Source: Halicephalobus mephisto (lineage: Eukaryota > Nematoda > Chromadorea > Rhabditida > Panagrolaimidae). Taken from it: a DNA stretch of 64,000 nucleotides. The stretch is from assembly GCA_009193035.1 (NCBI GenBank), contig SWDT01000193.1:124001-188000 (forward strand), written 5' to 3'. Under the pieces are notes generated by a model that worked only from the letters and a program-made list of their open reading frames with translations, was not told the origin of the DNA and did not search any database. Below are positions 30,489-41,885 of the stretch, in pieces (the stretch's first letter is position 1; every line of letters starts with the position of its first letter). Both the position numbers and the translations under genes were made by a program.

Positions 30489-30700
30489 AATAAAGATGAA
30501 GTGTCCGATCCAGCAAATATTATTAACCTAAAATTTCAAAGCGAATCTTTTGTGTGTTATGGATATTTTCTAGCTGTACTTTTGACTCGGGAAAATCACA
30601 ATTCTTTTGCTTGCATTTGCATGATGAAGATTACTCCAAATCTTCCGATAAGAAATAAGATGATTTCACCTGAGACTTTTCGGGAAAGCGTTATACAACA

Positions 30701-33700
30701 ATGATATTGTTTTTATTGATTTTATTTCATCCTTTATTTAATTTTATTTATGGCCAAGGAACAGCCCAAATTACTTGTGTGGACCGGACCGTGCCAGTTA
30801 CGAGCGCTTTTCTGTCTTCTCCAGAATTCCCGAAAAGTATTGATCCGAAAAACAGAACGAACTGCTTCTTCAACTTTACTGTAAAGAACTTTAATAACAA
30901 GTTTTGTTTTACTTTTCGTTGCAGGAACCGAGATATTACGCTTTTATTTTCACCAACGCTTATTTGAAAAATGTCATGATTACTGTAGATGGAAAACAGA
31001 AGTAAGAAATCACAGACCAAGTTCTTGTTTACGTCACGTCAATTTATTTTGAATAGTGATTAAGAATGATAAAACATTGTTCGATTCAGTCACTATCATA
31101 GTTTCAACTGACAGAAGAAGTTGTCAGGATAGTAACTGACATGGCACAAAAGTTTTTAACTGTTAGTCACTATCCAACAATTTTTGCTGACGACTGGATA
31201 GTGACTCGGAAATAATGCAGGAATTACTTAATTCAGTCACTATCTTGATAATTTCTATTACTCCAGGAAACAATCAGGATAGTGACTAAATTAATACAAA
31301 AATTATTTAATTTAGTCACTATCCAGTTTCTCTAGTGTAGAGCACCTAGTTGGATAATGACTAATTATCACCAAAAATATTTTATTTCAGTCACTATTTA
31401 TTTGTAAATTTTCAATGATGGACTTCTTTCAGTTACTTTTCCGTCATCGACACGAACATCAAATTCTACCAATTCATCGGGTCTTCGATCTTCTTCCAGC
31501 TCCTCAACATCCCTCTCAATCCTCGAAATAAATCCCAATGGCAAGGCTTCCAGGCCATCGTGTACACCAACAACACACAAAATCGAAAAACAGTAAATTT
31601 CGATTTTATATTAGAAAACAACGAAAATTCGACAAATGACTTGATTATTCCCCTGACTTCCGGTTTATCAGAAATCACCAATTGGGTTTTGAAGCGAAAA
31701 AATAATTATTATCCTAAATATTTCAAAATACTATTCAACGCCAATTTCTATGATTCTAAGACTTTCATGAACATCGTCTGGGGAACTGGAAACAACACGA
31801 AAAAGTGAGAAAATACATAATTTAAAATAAAAAAACTTTATTTTGAAAAATCTGAAAGTAATTTTTTTGTTAAAAAATCGTTGAATGGCTTAATTTTCAC
31901 TTTTCAATCAAACTTGGAGTATTTTATTTTTTAAAATTAAGAAATATGCAAAAATATAAAATTAATTAAAAATTTTGATTGAAATTTTAATTTTTAAAAA
32001 ATAGAAAAAATTAATTAAAAATTTCAAATAAAAAAATTGTTTTTTTTATTTTTATAAAAATAATTTCGAAATTTATTTTTATTTTAGTTTTTCGGGTCCA
32101 CTTGACGTGGATTTTGTAAAATTAGCGATATTCGACAATGACTTCAATCATGGTCTCGGTATCACCTACAACTCTTCATCGCATCCCGTGGATTACGGTA
32201 GTTTGACAGGCTACGTTTCCCTAGCTCAGAAAGATGACGGTATCCCTACAACTTGCAACTTAACAATGTACAGTTCCAAAAACTACACTTTTTCGACTCT
32301 TAACTTGACTCATGGCTACAGTAATAATGCGGTAAATTTATTTTTGGATTATAGAAAAATATTTTTTAGCATTGTTATGGAAGAGTCCGTGCAGTGAGAG
32401 ATTACCAATTCGTGTTTTTCTTTAAACATTATTACGTAGAACGGCTTTACGACAACGTGACGGCCGAAACAGAAAGGTCCTTCGATGTCATGACCCTCCT
32501 GCCTGAGCGTGTCTACTTCGCCCCGGCTGTGGACCTGCTTTTCAAGTTCAATTCTGATGGAAGTGTCGTCCAGGGAGGATTTGAGTTGGAAATTCTGGCA
32601 TTCGGTAGGTGTTTACCCAAAACAAGAAATGTTTAAAATTCTTGACAATGTTACGATAAAAACAGGAAATAAAAAAAGAAATCTAACTTTTAGTTTAGTA
32701 ATAAATATAAATCATCACTATCAAGTTTCAATTTTCGTTAAAAATGTCAAATATTTATGAAAAAAATAACGATTGTGTCACATTTCGCAATTGTTACGGA
32801 GTCAAAAGTTACGCTTTTTTGTCCGTATATTATTAATCGTTACTAAACAATAAAACAGACAATAATTATTATAAAACTTCCACAAAAGACAACCGAGAAT
32901 CTCACCCCTGCCCTACAGTATTCCACGGTCCTTGATGTCCAGGTTATCTTTTCGATGCTTTTTTTCTAGCATAGGTTCTGCTCCAACAAATAAGTAAAAA
33001 AATTGTATTTGAGATTTGAAGATCTAGTTTGTCTACTGTCGTTGTCAAGTAGATTTTTGAACTTCTTACTGTAGACCCTACGGTTTCTGACTAGATATTT
33101 TCACTTTTTCTAACCGTAAAGAAGAATCTTAAAATACACAACGTTTGACAGGAGATCATCATTTTCGGAAATTTCCTGTTTTTATTTAAGAATTATGTTT
33201 AAAAATGAAGAAATTCAATCCTTATTCATCGGAATTTCCAGAATGTCGTGCCAGGAACTGGACCTACTACCTTACTTGTACAGGAACGATTCGTCAGACC
33301 TTTTCTCAATACTACGGTAATTCCCACTTATTTTGTTTCAACTATACATTGATTAGTCACGTAAGTTGATTGTTATTACCTACAGTAATGACAGAAATAA
33401 ATTCACTCTAGATCATGATGAATGAAGATTGCGGAGAAACCTTCATCATGATCCATTACGATATCAATTTATTAGACCCGGTTAAAGTCAACTTGGGAAC
33501 TGTCGCAGCTAATTACTCCGGAACGCAGGTGGAACTGTAAGTTTCGAAGTTAGACGGTAAAAAACAAAATATATCTTTGGATAACTCGTAATCGAAAAGG
33601 ACATCAAGTATCGTTCGTGTCAGGACTGGATTTTAAATCCACTTTTTGATCACGAACAGAGGTGTCGATTTTTCGAAATCTTTAATTTTCGAATTGGAAG

Positions 33701-35015
33701 CTTTAATTTTCGAATTCGAATTTTTAATTTTCGAATTAGAAGCTTTAATTTTCGAATTAGAATCTTTAATTTTCAAATTAGAATCTTTAATTTTCGAATT
33801 GGAAGCTTTAATTTTCGAATTCGAATCTTTAATTTTCGAATTAGAATTGGTTCGAAATCGACAGCTCTGATCATGAATAAGAAAAGTTAAAGTAGTTTTG
33901 TCCTGCCACGAATGATTTTTAAAAAATGATTAACAAAATTCGTAATTAAAAATTAAACATCATTAATGACAAAATTGTTGATTGAAATACATCTTCAAAT
34001 GATAAAAAACGATGATTAATACAGTATTGGTCCTGCCACGAACGACACTGGGATTATTCGTCGTCATCGTCTAAGTTGACTTTCAATTTCTAGGATTCAG
34101 AAACGTCTTCTCGTGCCATACGATGAAGACTCGCCGATACTGATTACTGCCCATATGTTGGAATATGTTTCTGTAATAGATGCAACTGACAATTCTTTTT
34201 TGCTAACTTACTACAGACTGCCTCCTCCTGAAGCGGTTCCTCTCATTTTGAGTCGCAAAAATCCACATCAATTCTATGACCTCAGGAAATTGAAAAATAA
34301 CTCTTTTTTGTCCATTCAAATAGACAAAAATGAAATTGATTCGGCTTATTTTTCAATCGACTGTTTTTTCATCACTGACGACGACAACGAAGAAAATACT
34401 TTCGAAGAATTTGATGTTTTTTTGGGCGATCTAAGTAGGTACTATTCTAGGTAAAAATTTGTTTAAAAATTATTATTTATTTTTTAAATTTCAGTTTAGC
34501 CAATATTCCACAACATCATCGACGAAGATTCATGCCTTATCGTTACAGAAGCGACACTCCAGAAGACGTCCTGATTTATTTCGAAAATCAAACAAGTAAT
34601 TCTAATATTTTCGTTTATGTCGCAATTCATCAAAGTTTGTTTTTTTAATTTAAAAATAATTTTATTTTTCATTACAGTAGACACTGCAAATTGTCTTTTC
34701 GAACATAATGTTATTGATGTTCAACGATTGGCCTACAACGACGGAAAATTGACCATGGTCAACAACGGAACAGGTTTCTGTAAAGTCTCCATTCTGAATC
34801 CGCATCCAGATTCCGGGATCTACTTGGATACCTTCTGGACTGATTCCAAGAAAAAACCAATCATCATCTTCGACCAAAATAACACCGTAATTTTAAAATT
34901 CACAAAATACGACACAATCGTCGAGCCCCTCATGCTAGAAGACCACTACTACAGAATCCTTCTACCTTCTTTCGCCAGTTTTACTCTATTCGGACATAAT
35001 GCAACATTAATATAA
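30701..35015 (+). CDS. Large secreted CUB-like-domain protein, ~715 aa
   Basis: Ten exons (30701-30880, 30925-31001, 31433-31804, 32088-32331, 32370-32604, 33242-33360, 33412-33536, 34094-34450, 34495-34595, 34678-35015) keep phase throughout. A signal peptide (residues 1-18, LFLLILFHPLFNFIYG) precedes a nematode CUB-like domain (TCVDRTVPVTSAFLSSPEF, NCFFNFT, YAFIFTNAY). Further beta-rich repeats of similar character follow, with many N-glycosylation sequons (NNT, NLT, NVT). CUB-like proteins are secreted and often induced by pathogens in C. elegans; that role is inferred from the family. Exon 1 uses the GTAAAG donor at 30881, because the donor 20 bp later gives a stop. Introns carry a palindrome array, an M1 MITE and a 21-bp minisatellite. 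Two or more genes fused by my assembly is the main alternative. Confidence 0.7.
31051..31399. repeat. Array of spaced palindromes (array 2)
   Basis: Five forward boxes (31051, 31127, 31196, 31277, 31352) and five reverse boxes (31088, 31165, 31235, 31314, 31389). Forward-to-reverse distances are 37, 38, 39, 37 and 37 bp; reverse-to-forward distances are 31-42. It fills intron 2 of the CUB-like gene. Confidence 0.85.
32671..32822. mobile_element. MITE family M1, copy 4
   Basis: Right end is GTCAAAAGTTACGCTTTTTTGT with internal TTTCGCAATTGTTACGG; the left end is more diverged (AAAGAAATCTAACTTTTAG). It lies in intron 5 of the CUB-like gene. Confidence 0.65.
33662..33850. repeat. 21-bp minisatellite (~8-9 copies)
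   Basis: Tandem TTTAATTTTCGAATTRGAAKC units with an exact 21-bp period, in intron 7 of the CUB-like gene. Because 21 is a multiple of three and no stop is formed, it reads as an artefactual Leu-Ile-Phe-Glu repeat. Confidence 0.9.
33895..34055. repeat. ~130-bp repeat starting GTCCTGCCACGAATGA
   Basis: GTCCTGCCACGAAYGA occurs at about 33901 and 34031, bounding a ~130-bp unit with ACTCGTAATTA-like and CATCATTAATGAC blocks. Related units lie at 35280-35560 in the intron of the neighbouring PYROXD1 gene. Confidence 0.6.
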
Positions 35016-35030
35016 CTTTTATTTGTCGAT

Positions 35031-37632
35031 TTAATCGTAGTAATCTTCGAGATCAAACAAAGGATTGAGCAACTCTTTTTCAACCTCAGAAATATCTGTT
35101 TGATTTAAAATCAAGTTCTGGAAGGTTTCTGACAAGTCTGTATCTCCGATTAAAACTGCACCGTGAATTCTCTCATTTTTCACCAGAACTTTAACATAAG
35201 CATTCTCATCACATCTCACATGGGCATCATAAGGCGTCTCTAACTTCTGACCGGCAAAATCACCCAGCAACACTACCTAAATAAAATTATTAAAGAATCA
35301 ATAATCAAATTTGTAATCGAATTATAAATTAAGCATCATTCATTTTAGAACCGCAAATTGAATTATCCCCAAAAAATAAAAATCCCACAAAATCGGTCCA
35401 ACCACGAATAGCACTTAAAAGATCAATAATCAAACTCGTAATTACAAAACAAATCAACCATCATTCATGTCAAAATTATGATTTAAAATAAACCTTCAGG
35501 AAATGAAGATCCCAAAGGTTATAAAGTAAAAATACCATGATCCCACCACAAATGCTGTTTGATTCATTTCCCAATCCTAAATTTAACGATCCTTTAAAAA
35601 ACTAATCAACCCACCTCGTATCCATAAAAACTAGTAACGTGCGTAAAAATTTCAAAACAAATATCAGGTTCAATTTCGTCTCCAAGGACCATCGATCGAG
35701 CACAGAAAGTTCCCATAGATCTTGCTTGAGTCCACAACCTTATTTGAGTCCAATGACGATTTTCAGGTAATTTCAAACTACAAACATCACCAGCAGAATA
35801 AATATCAGGCAAGTTTGTTCTCAACATAGAATCCACAACGATACCGTATTCTTCATCAAGTTTCAATTCTGGACAATCTTTAGACCAAATTTCAGAATTG
35901 GGAGATACACCAATGGCCAAAACGACGAAATCTGCTCCAATAGTGTCTCCATTAGTCAGCTTCACAAGGCACTTCCATGGGTTCTCCTCAGAATCTTCAG
36001 TAAAAGATTCTGGAAGAACTAGAGTCGTCTTATCTCCCGACATAAAATTTCGAACATCAGTTAACTCTACATCCGTAACCAGCTGGAGCTGTCTAATCTA
36101 AAAAGTAACAGTTACCATTCCAAGCAAACTTTAACATCATTTTGATATTGTTCCCTCACAGCCAAGTAATAAATGAAACCTGACACATTTGTCTATTCCT
36201 AGACAAATTTAAGGAAAAAATTTCAGAAAACATTTCACAAAAGACCCCTGTAGGAATGCACTTGCCATCTCCGCCACAGCCTCAATGGAGATATAATTTA
36301 AGACCACGTCATTCCGTCGATACTAGAGCAAAATGACGATGATTCTTCCCTCATGTAAAAGACCGTGAATTGTTATCAAAATTGTCGAAAATTCCTCTAA
36401 CAACAAAAATTTCCTTAGATTGCAGGCTCAATCTGACTTATCGACTTAATTCCAATAGTCATGAGTGACTCATGATAGTTATTCAGAAAACCTTCGCACA
36501 AATCTATTTAAGCTATTATACCATCTCTCAAATAACCTAAGAGCTCTCATATTATTCACTGTACAAATTATGGAAACTTCTAAGCTCCATGATTCCCCTA
36601 ATCATCACAATCCTCAACTATGAAGAAATCTACACTTATGTTAATCCTAGTAAACAATCTAATGTTGAAATCTTTTCCCTCTAGAGTTATCCAAATAATA
36701 ACTCTTTTAAATAAAATTCTTTCTCATCAGATGACAACCTAACAATTTAATTTTCGATCTCATCATCAATAAACACTCCGTCACAAGCTTCCCTCTTTCA
36801 TCATCAATAAACCAAAGTAATCTTTGAGTAATTATCTTCAAAAATAAACAAACCTTGTCTGACTTTTCTTCTCCTTGATGAAGTTTTGCCAGCCAATGGG
36901 GACCTAGAGCACAACCTCCATGAGCCCATGGATTCTTCTGATTGTTATTATCCACCGTATATCGATCTCGTTTCGCTTCTGGTTTCATCGTGCCTTCTGC
37001 TCTTCCTTCTTGAAGTCTCGGCAAGAACAAAGTCGCTGCTTGTTTATCAAAATAAGACGCAATAATAGTAGGATGTCTGATAGCCCAAACAACTTCGATT
37101 CCCTTTAATTCAAAAGCCAATTCATTCGCAATTCCTCCATTTCCGACCAATATTATCCTCCTCGCTCCAGAAAGCCTTTTCTTAAAATTCGTTATCGTAT
37201 CCATGTCTCTAAGACAAACCACATGTGGTCCAACAAAGTTAAACTAAAAAATTAATTTAATTTATATTAAAAAAAATAAAAACTTACCACAGGTTTAGCT
37301 CCAGTTGCTATACAAAGCTTACCGTAATTCACAGAATTTCCATCTGATAAACTTAATTCCTTCTTTTCGTGATTCCAACCAACAACATCTTCTTGAATAA
37401 CTTTTACTCTATCTGATTGAAAAAAGGAATCTGCTTGACATTCCTTCACCGTAAAAGATTCAGCAACTTCACCTATTTTTGTCACTTTATCTGTTGTTTT
37501 CACAAAACCTGATTTTCCACAAATAAATGTAATATCAGGAGAAGTCGAAGAAGCCGGGAAATCTTCCAACAACTGAAGGAGTTCTTGAACACAACACACA
37601 CCTGCTACACCTCCACCTACTACTGTATACAT
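35031..37632 (-). CDS. PYROXD1: PYROXD1-type pyridine nucleotide-disulphide oxidoreductase
   Basis: Four exons (37288-37632, 36854-37243, 35615-36097, 35031-35276), all in phase 0, give about 487 residues, close to the ~500 of human PYROXD1. The FAD-binding motif MYTVVGGGVAGVCC opens the protein. The NAD(P)H-binding loop is RIILVGNGGIANELA, with VVWAIRH after it. The second FAD motif is LPDIYSAGDVC, followed by HWTQIRLWTQARSMG; the C-terminus GAVLIGDTDLSETFQNLI and DLEDYYD are hallmarks of the family. The CxxC redox pair of classical thioredoxin-like reductases is not evident at the usual site, as in PYROXD1. Human PYROXD1 keeps tRNA ligase RTCB active by protecting it from oxidation; a similar role is inferred. 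Its stop is 15 bp from that of the convergent CUB-like gene. Confidence 0.92.
35280..35560. repeat. Tandem ~120-130-bp repeat in PYROXD1 intron 3
   Basis: Two to three units carrying AATCAATAATCAAAYTYGTAAT, CATCATTCAT and GGTCCAACCACGAATAG blocks, related to the repeat at 33895-34055. Confidence 0.55.
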
Positions 37633-37823
37633 CTAAAAATTCATTAAAAATTTAAAATTAAAAAAAAAACAAAAATATTTGATGGATTTTAACCATCTTA
37701 TTTCCAAAAATAATAAATTAAAATATTATCACTGTCATGTTTAAAATATTGCGAAATATGGCCTAAAATTACTACAACTGTTGTGATTGATATGACCACA
37801 AGTGAGAGTTCAGCAATCCATGT

Positions 37824-39590
37824 TCAAAGAGCTTTGATAACATTGTCCAGAAGACTACTAGCTCCAATACGGAAAAGATCCGGGTTCAACCAATCATCTC
37901 CAAGAACAGCTTTAACCAAAGCAACAAATCCTAAAGCTTCTTCAACTGTCTTGATTCCTCCAGCCGGTTTAAAACCAATTTTCTTGCCTGTAAGCTTATG
38001 AAACAAAGCAATTGCTTTCAACATGACGTAAGCCACTTCTAAAGTTGCATTAACTGTTTCTTTTCCTGTTGATGTCTTGATAAAATCAGCTCCAGCCAAC
38101 ATTGCTGCCCAAGAAGCTTTATAAATATTTTCATCATTTTTAAGTTCTCCAGTAGCAAGAATAACTTTCAAATGAGCATTTTTACAAGCTTTTTTTTGTT
38201 CAACTAATTCATCAAAAACAAACTTCCAATTTCCATCAAGAGCTTCTCCTCTAGAAATAACAGTGTCTATTTCAGTTGCTCCATCTTCAACACATCCTTC
38301 GATTTCTACCAATTTGGATTTATTCAAATATTGTCCTGATGGAAAACCTCCAGCAACAGAAGCAACAGATAATTTTGCATTTTTCTTCTTCAAGTGATTA
38401 GTCACATCCTTGACTCTAGCAGGATAGACACATACAGCCCCACAATGAAGACTCGAGTCCTAGAAAAAAACTGAGCCAATCAACAAACAACTATTTTCTC
38501 AAAACAACTATCATGAGAATAAGACTTACCGATTCAATCGGGGTTAGAGCCTTATCAACCAGGGCTTCCACTCGAGCTCTCGTGTCATCACCGGATAGAG
38601 TCGTCAGATCAATGTAACCGATCAATTTCTTGACTTCATTTTTCTGAAATATTTATTTTTCAAAAAAAGACAATGTTTCAAAACAATCCAAAATAAAGCG
38701 CTTATTTGAAACATCGATAATCTTTGCAAAAATCATTCAAACATGAGTGGGACCATATAATCGTGGTAAACATCACGTAAAATAGCCATATGAAAGTACA
38801 AAAATAAAAATAAACAGAAAAATAAAAGAATTAAGTTGAGGAAATAGGATTATATGCGGATTTCGCAATCGTCATTGTACAAAACATATTATAGAATTAT
38901 CTCTCAAAAGTTCCCAACTACTCTGTATTATCTTCCATTATAACTAATTACTATTTTACTTTTATTTGACTATATTTATTTCTTCGTCGAAGGTGTTTTG
39001 AAAAAAACTAAAAATAAAACCGTTCTAATTCAGCGAAAATTAAATGAATTTTTAATTTTATCAGATTTAAATAAATTAGCAATTTAATTCGATATATAAA
39101 AATTTATAATTTAAAGTGATTTTTAAAGGAAATTCAACAATAAAAAAATCTTCTTAAAGTCCTAAAGCTGGTTTTTGATCTTTGGCGTTCTGTTCCGAAG
39201 CTTATTTTCCTAATTCCTAAAAGTAAAGATCTTCATTATTTTATAAAAATCAACTTAAATTTACTTTTAAAATTACAAAAATCAATTTAAATTTACTTCT
39301 AAAATTACAAAACTCAATTTAAATTTACTTTTAAAATTACAAAACTAAAATTCAAAAAAATTACTAAAATCAGTTGACTATTTTTAGAATTATCGAACCT
39401 TCCAAAGTCAAATTTTTATTGGGACAATCTTACACTATGCTTCCGTTCTAACCTTGTCCCATAAAAATCTAAAAAAACTCACATTTTTGGACAATTCAAT
39501 TGCTGTCTTCTTTGCCTCTTCGATCGTTTGTTCACGCCCTTCTAGAGGAATTTTTCCTGTTTGCTCTTCAAAAATCTCAAATCCAACCAT
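37824..39590 (-). CDS. DERA: Deoxyribose-phosphate aldolase
   Basis: Three exons (39483-39590, 38530-38643, 37824-38459) give about 285 residues. The class I aldolase cleaves 2-deoxyribose 5-phosphate to glyceraldehyde 3-phosphate and acetaldehyde in the cytosol. Catalytic blocks are visible: TEIDTVISRG (Asp), ADFIKTSTGK (Schiff-base Lys) and KIGFKPAGGIKT (second Lys), with the phosphate-binding RIGASSLLDN near the C-terminus. The N-terminal IGYIDLTTLSGDD segment is typical of eukaryotic DERA. Intron 1 (38644-39482) is long and A/T-rich with a small tandem repeat. It lies 191 bp upstream of PYROXD1 on the same strand. Confidence 0.93.
39240..39355. repeat. ~37-bp tandem repeat, 3 copies
   Basis: CAATTTAAATTTACTTTTAAAATTACAAAA-type units (about 37 bp) in intron 1 of the DERA gene. 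Confidence 0.8.
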
Positions 39591-39947
39591 CTAAAAATTA
39601 AATCATTTTAAAAAAAATTCCATTATCAAATTAACGCGGAATATTTGAGAACTATAAAACAGTAGGACTTAAAAAACTAAACCAAACGAATCGAGCGGGG
39701 CATCTATTTTTCCTTTCTAACCGGCCCGTGGCGCCGCTTATCGATCAAGACTGTTACACAGGCGTACTAGGACAGAAATTCCTTCTCATCGACGTCAAAC
39801 AAACAGTTTCTGTTCATTGAAACAAAATAGACTAAATGTAACAAAAGGTAATTATGGAAAAACCAGTCTCACAAATTCCAAATTTTGTACAAAAAAAATT
39901 CAAAGTATTCATCCAAGGAATGTCCTCGTATTTACAATCCTAAAAAC

Positions 39948-40919
39948 TTATTTCATTCTCCTTTTGGCTTGAAGATACAGACGAGCTCCTTCCCTCGCAA
40001 GAGCATCAGCCATTTCGTTACCGTGGATTCCAGCGTGTCCAGCAACGTGTTCAAATTTGACATCGATATCAGATCTCATTCCGTCAATTCTCTCGAGAAG
40101 ATCTCTATTAAGAACAGGTCCTCCATTTGCCTTCGTCCAATTATTTTTCTTCCATCCAGGAAGCCATTTAGTCATCGAATTGATTAAAAGTTTCGAATCC
40201 GTCAGTATCTTCAGGGCTTTGTATCCTCTCGTCCTCGCTTGTTCCAAAGCAACACACACAGCTTCATATTCAGCTCTATTGTTAGTAGGATTACCCGAAA
40301 CTGGTGCAGCTACGTTATCAGCATGGCCATTTCCCCAAAAAATACCGTAACCAGCTCCTGCTCCAGCATTCCCATTGTTAGAACAAGCTCCATCGGTGTA
40401 GACAGTAGGAATATCGTCCCCAGTATCCATAGCCATTCTGAAAACTTTAGTTAAATTTAATTTCAATTTACAAATCAACCTTTTTAATTCTTCTCGTCCT
40501 TCATCAAGACTTCTTTTTCTGCTATCTCTTCCAAGATTCGCAACTACATTCTCATTCAAAAAAGCTTCAGCTGCTTCTAACGATGGAAACTTCCGAAATT
40601 TCGGAAAAGCATGATATCCAATGGCTTGTTGACATTCATCCCAATTGGTGTAAATTCCCGGTTTGTCTCCTTTGACAACAGCGTAAAACTTCTGATCTCC
40701 GAAAGGATTACAGGATCCTGAGGACGTACCAACCGTCGGAAAAGTTGAGGTAGCTGGTTTGTTAGCTGTAATAAAACATTGAGCTTCTTCTTTCGTGTTG
40801 AATTTTTTGAATCGAGCACCAGGAAAGCCGTTAGTTGCCTTCTGACACTCCGCCCACGTATCGAAGATACCCACTTTGAATCCATTTGCGACCGCATAGA
40901 ACGGCATCCTTCTAAACAT
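39948..40919 (-). CDS. rnh-1.0: Ribonuclease H1 with two hybrid-binding domains
   Basis: The protein is about 309 residues after removal of a 42-bp intron (40438-40479). Two N-terminal hybrid-binding (viroplasmin-like) domains, FYAVANGFKVGIFDTWAECQ and FYAVVKGDKPGIYTNWDECQ, are followed by the catalytic RNase H fold. Active-site acids are YTDGACSNNG (Asp), NRAEYEAV (Glu), ILTDSKLL (Asp) and GNEMADALA (Asp). The enzyme cleaves RNA in RNA-DNA hybrids; C. elegans RNH-1.0 also has two such domains. The intron has a good acceptor (AGTTTTCAG) and donor (GTTGAT) but no in-frame stop, so an intron-retained isoform with 14 extra residues is possible. Starts at 40919 (MFRRMPF) and 40904 (MPFYAV) are both plausible. 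Confidence 0.93.
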   Translation of the reverse strand: MFRRMPFYAVANGFKVGIFDTWAECQKATNGFPGARFKKFNTKEEAQCFITANKPATSTFPTVGTSSGSCNPFGDQKFYAVVKGDKPGIYTNWDECQQAIGYHAFPKFRKFPSLEAAEAFLNENVVANLGRDSRKRSLDEGREELKRLICKLKLNLTKVFRMAMDTGDDIPTVYTDGACSNNGNAGAGAGYGIFWGNGHADNVAAPVSGNPTNNRAEYEAVCVALEQARTRGYKALKILTDSKLLINSMTKWLPGWKKNNWTKANGGPVLNRDLLERIDGMRSDIDVKFEHVAGHAGIHGNEMADALAREGARLYLQAKRRMK

Positions 40920-41120
40920 GCACTGTCAGGTTTCACCTGTACCTTCTAAAAAGCCTAAATAGAACAAAAAAGTGAAAAATCAAAGATAAAAAGATGATTC
41001 AAACATATAGGTGATTCACAATCAAAGTAGTAAATTCATTCATGTTCAGTACAAGTTCAGCCGATATTACGAAACGCGTCAGATCATCACCAAGGGTTAT
41101 AGCAGCTCGTATGCAGCTGA

Positions 41121-41885
41121 TCAAGTAGTCTTTGTAGCCTCCAATTGAGCAACCAGAGCATCCGCTTGCTGTCGGAATTTTTCCGCGTCTTCGTCCAAGG
41201 AATGGTCTGCAGCCGCGGGGGCTTTGCCGAGTTCTCCCTGAGTAACTTCCCAGAGAACCTTGTCGACTTCTTCCTGGAAGATGTTGAGGAGTTATTTAAG
41301 AAATAAAGTAACTTACAGCAGCTTCTTCTTCGAGTTCTTCGGGTTCTATTGCATCCATTGTTTCCTCGATCATTTCCTCGATGATACCAGCTTTAGTCAT
41401 TTCTTTTGAAAGCTCCCTCATCGTGCTCATGATTTCCGGAACTTTGACTAGCTTCTGCATGGCCTGCATGACCTCAGTAGAGCTCTGGATGGAGCCAGCC
41501 ATCCGGATCGTAGCCAACTGATGCTGCAAGCCCATCAACGCGGAGTTGATCTGAGTGTTCGTTAAGTGCATTTTATTCACAACCTGGAACAGATACAACG
41601 AAATTAAATCGATATATGGAGCTTACCTTTCTGGAATGCACCAGACTCTTGGCCAAGGTCATACATGCATCTCTGTTTCCTTTTTTCGCGTGAAGTTTTA
41701 TTTCGCGTTTAATCTGAAACATCGATATATGAATTTCCTGTAGATAAAATGCACAAACTTACTCCTTCTTCTTTTCTCTGGATTTCCCTTATCTGACGAT
41801 TGATCTTGTTCATTTCGCTCCGCATCTTCCTGGACATCTCCTGGACCTGTTCTTTGGGGTCTTTGGTTTTCCCGAAGAGCCCCAT
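41121..41885 (-). CDS. vps-24: ESCRT-III subunit VPS24/CHMP3
   Basis: Four exons (41763-41885, 41627-41713, 41317-41583, 41121-41273) give about 209 residues. It is a charged, coiled-coil Snf7-family protein: MGLFGKTKDPKEQV, then RQIREIQRKEEG, AGSIQSSTEVMQAMQKLVK, PEIMSTMRELSKEM, KAGIIEEMIEETMD, and GELGKAPAA near the acidic C-terminus. VPS24 polymerises with Snf7/VPS2 on endosomal membranes for multivesicular body sorting and abscission. I chose the MGLFGK start because it matches CHMP3; an in-frame ATG five codons upstream (41900) exists. The C-terminal ADALVAQLEATK resembles a MIT-interacting helix. Confidence 0.93.

Noticed and set aside
30881..30900. Later donor at 30901 for CUB-like exon 1
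   Set aside because: Gives a frame that stops within ~15 codons; the donor at 30881 restores the domain.
33242..33536. Short exon ending at 33297 (TACTACG^GTAATT) in the CUB-like gene
   Set aside because: It puts the next exon out of frame with an immediate stop; the donor at 33361 keeps phase and an extra conserved-looking Cys stretch.
33646..33870. Open frame with repeating LIFELEALIFEFE
   Set aside because: It is the translation of a 21-bp intronic minisatellite, not a protein.
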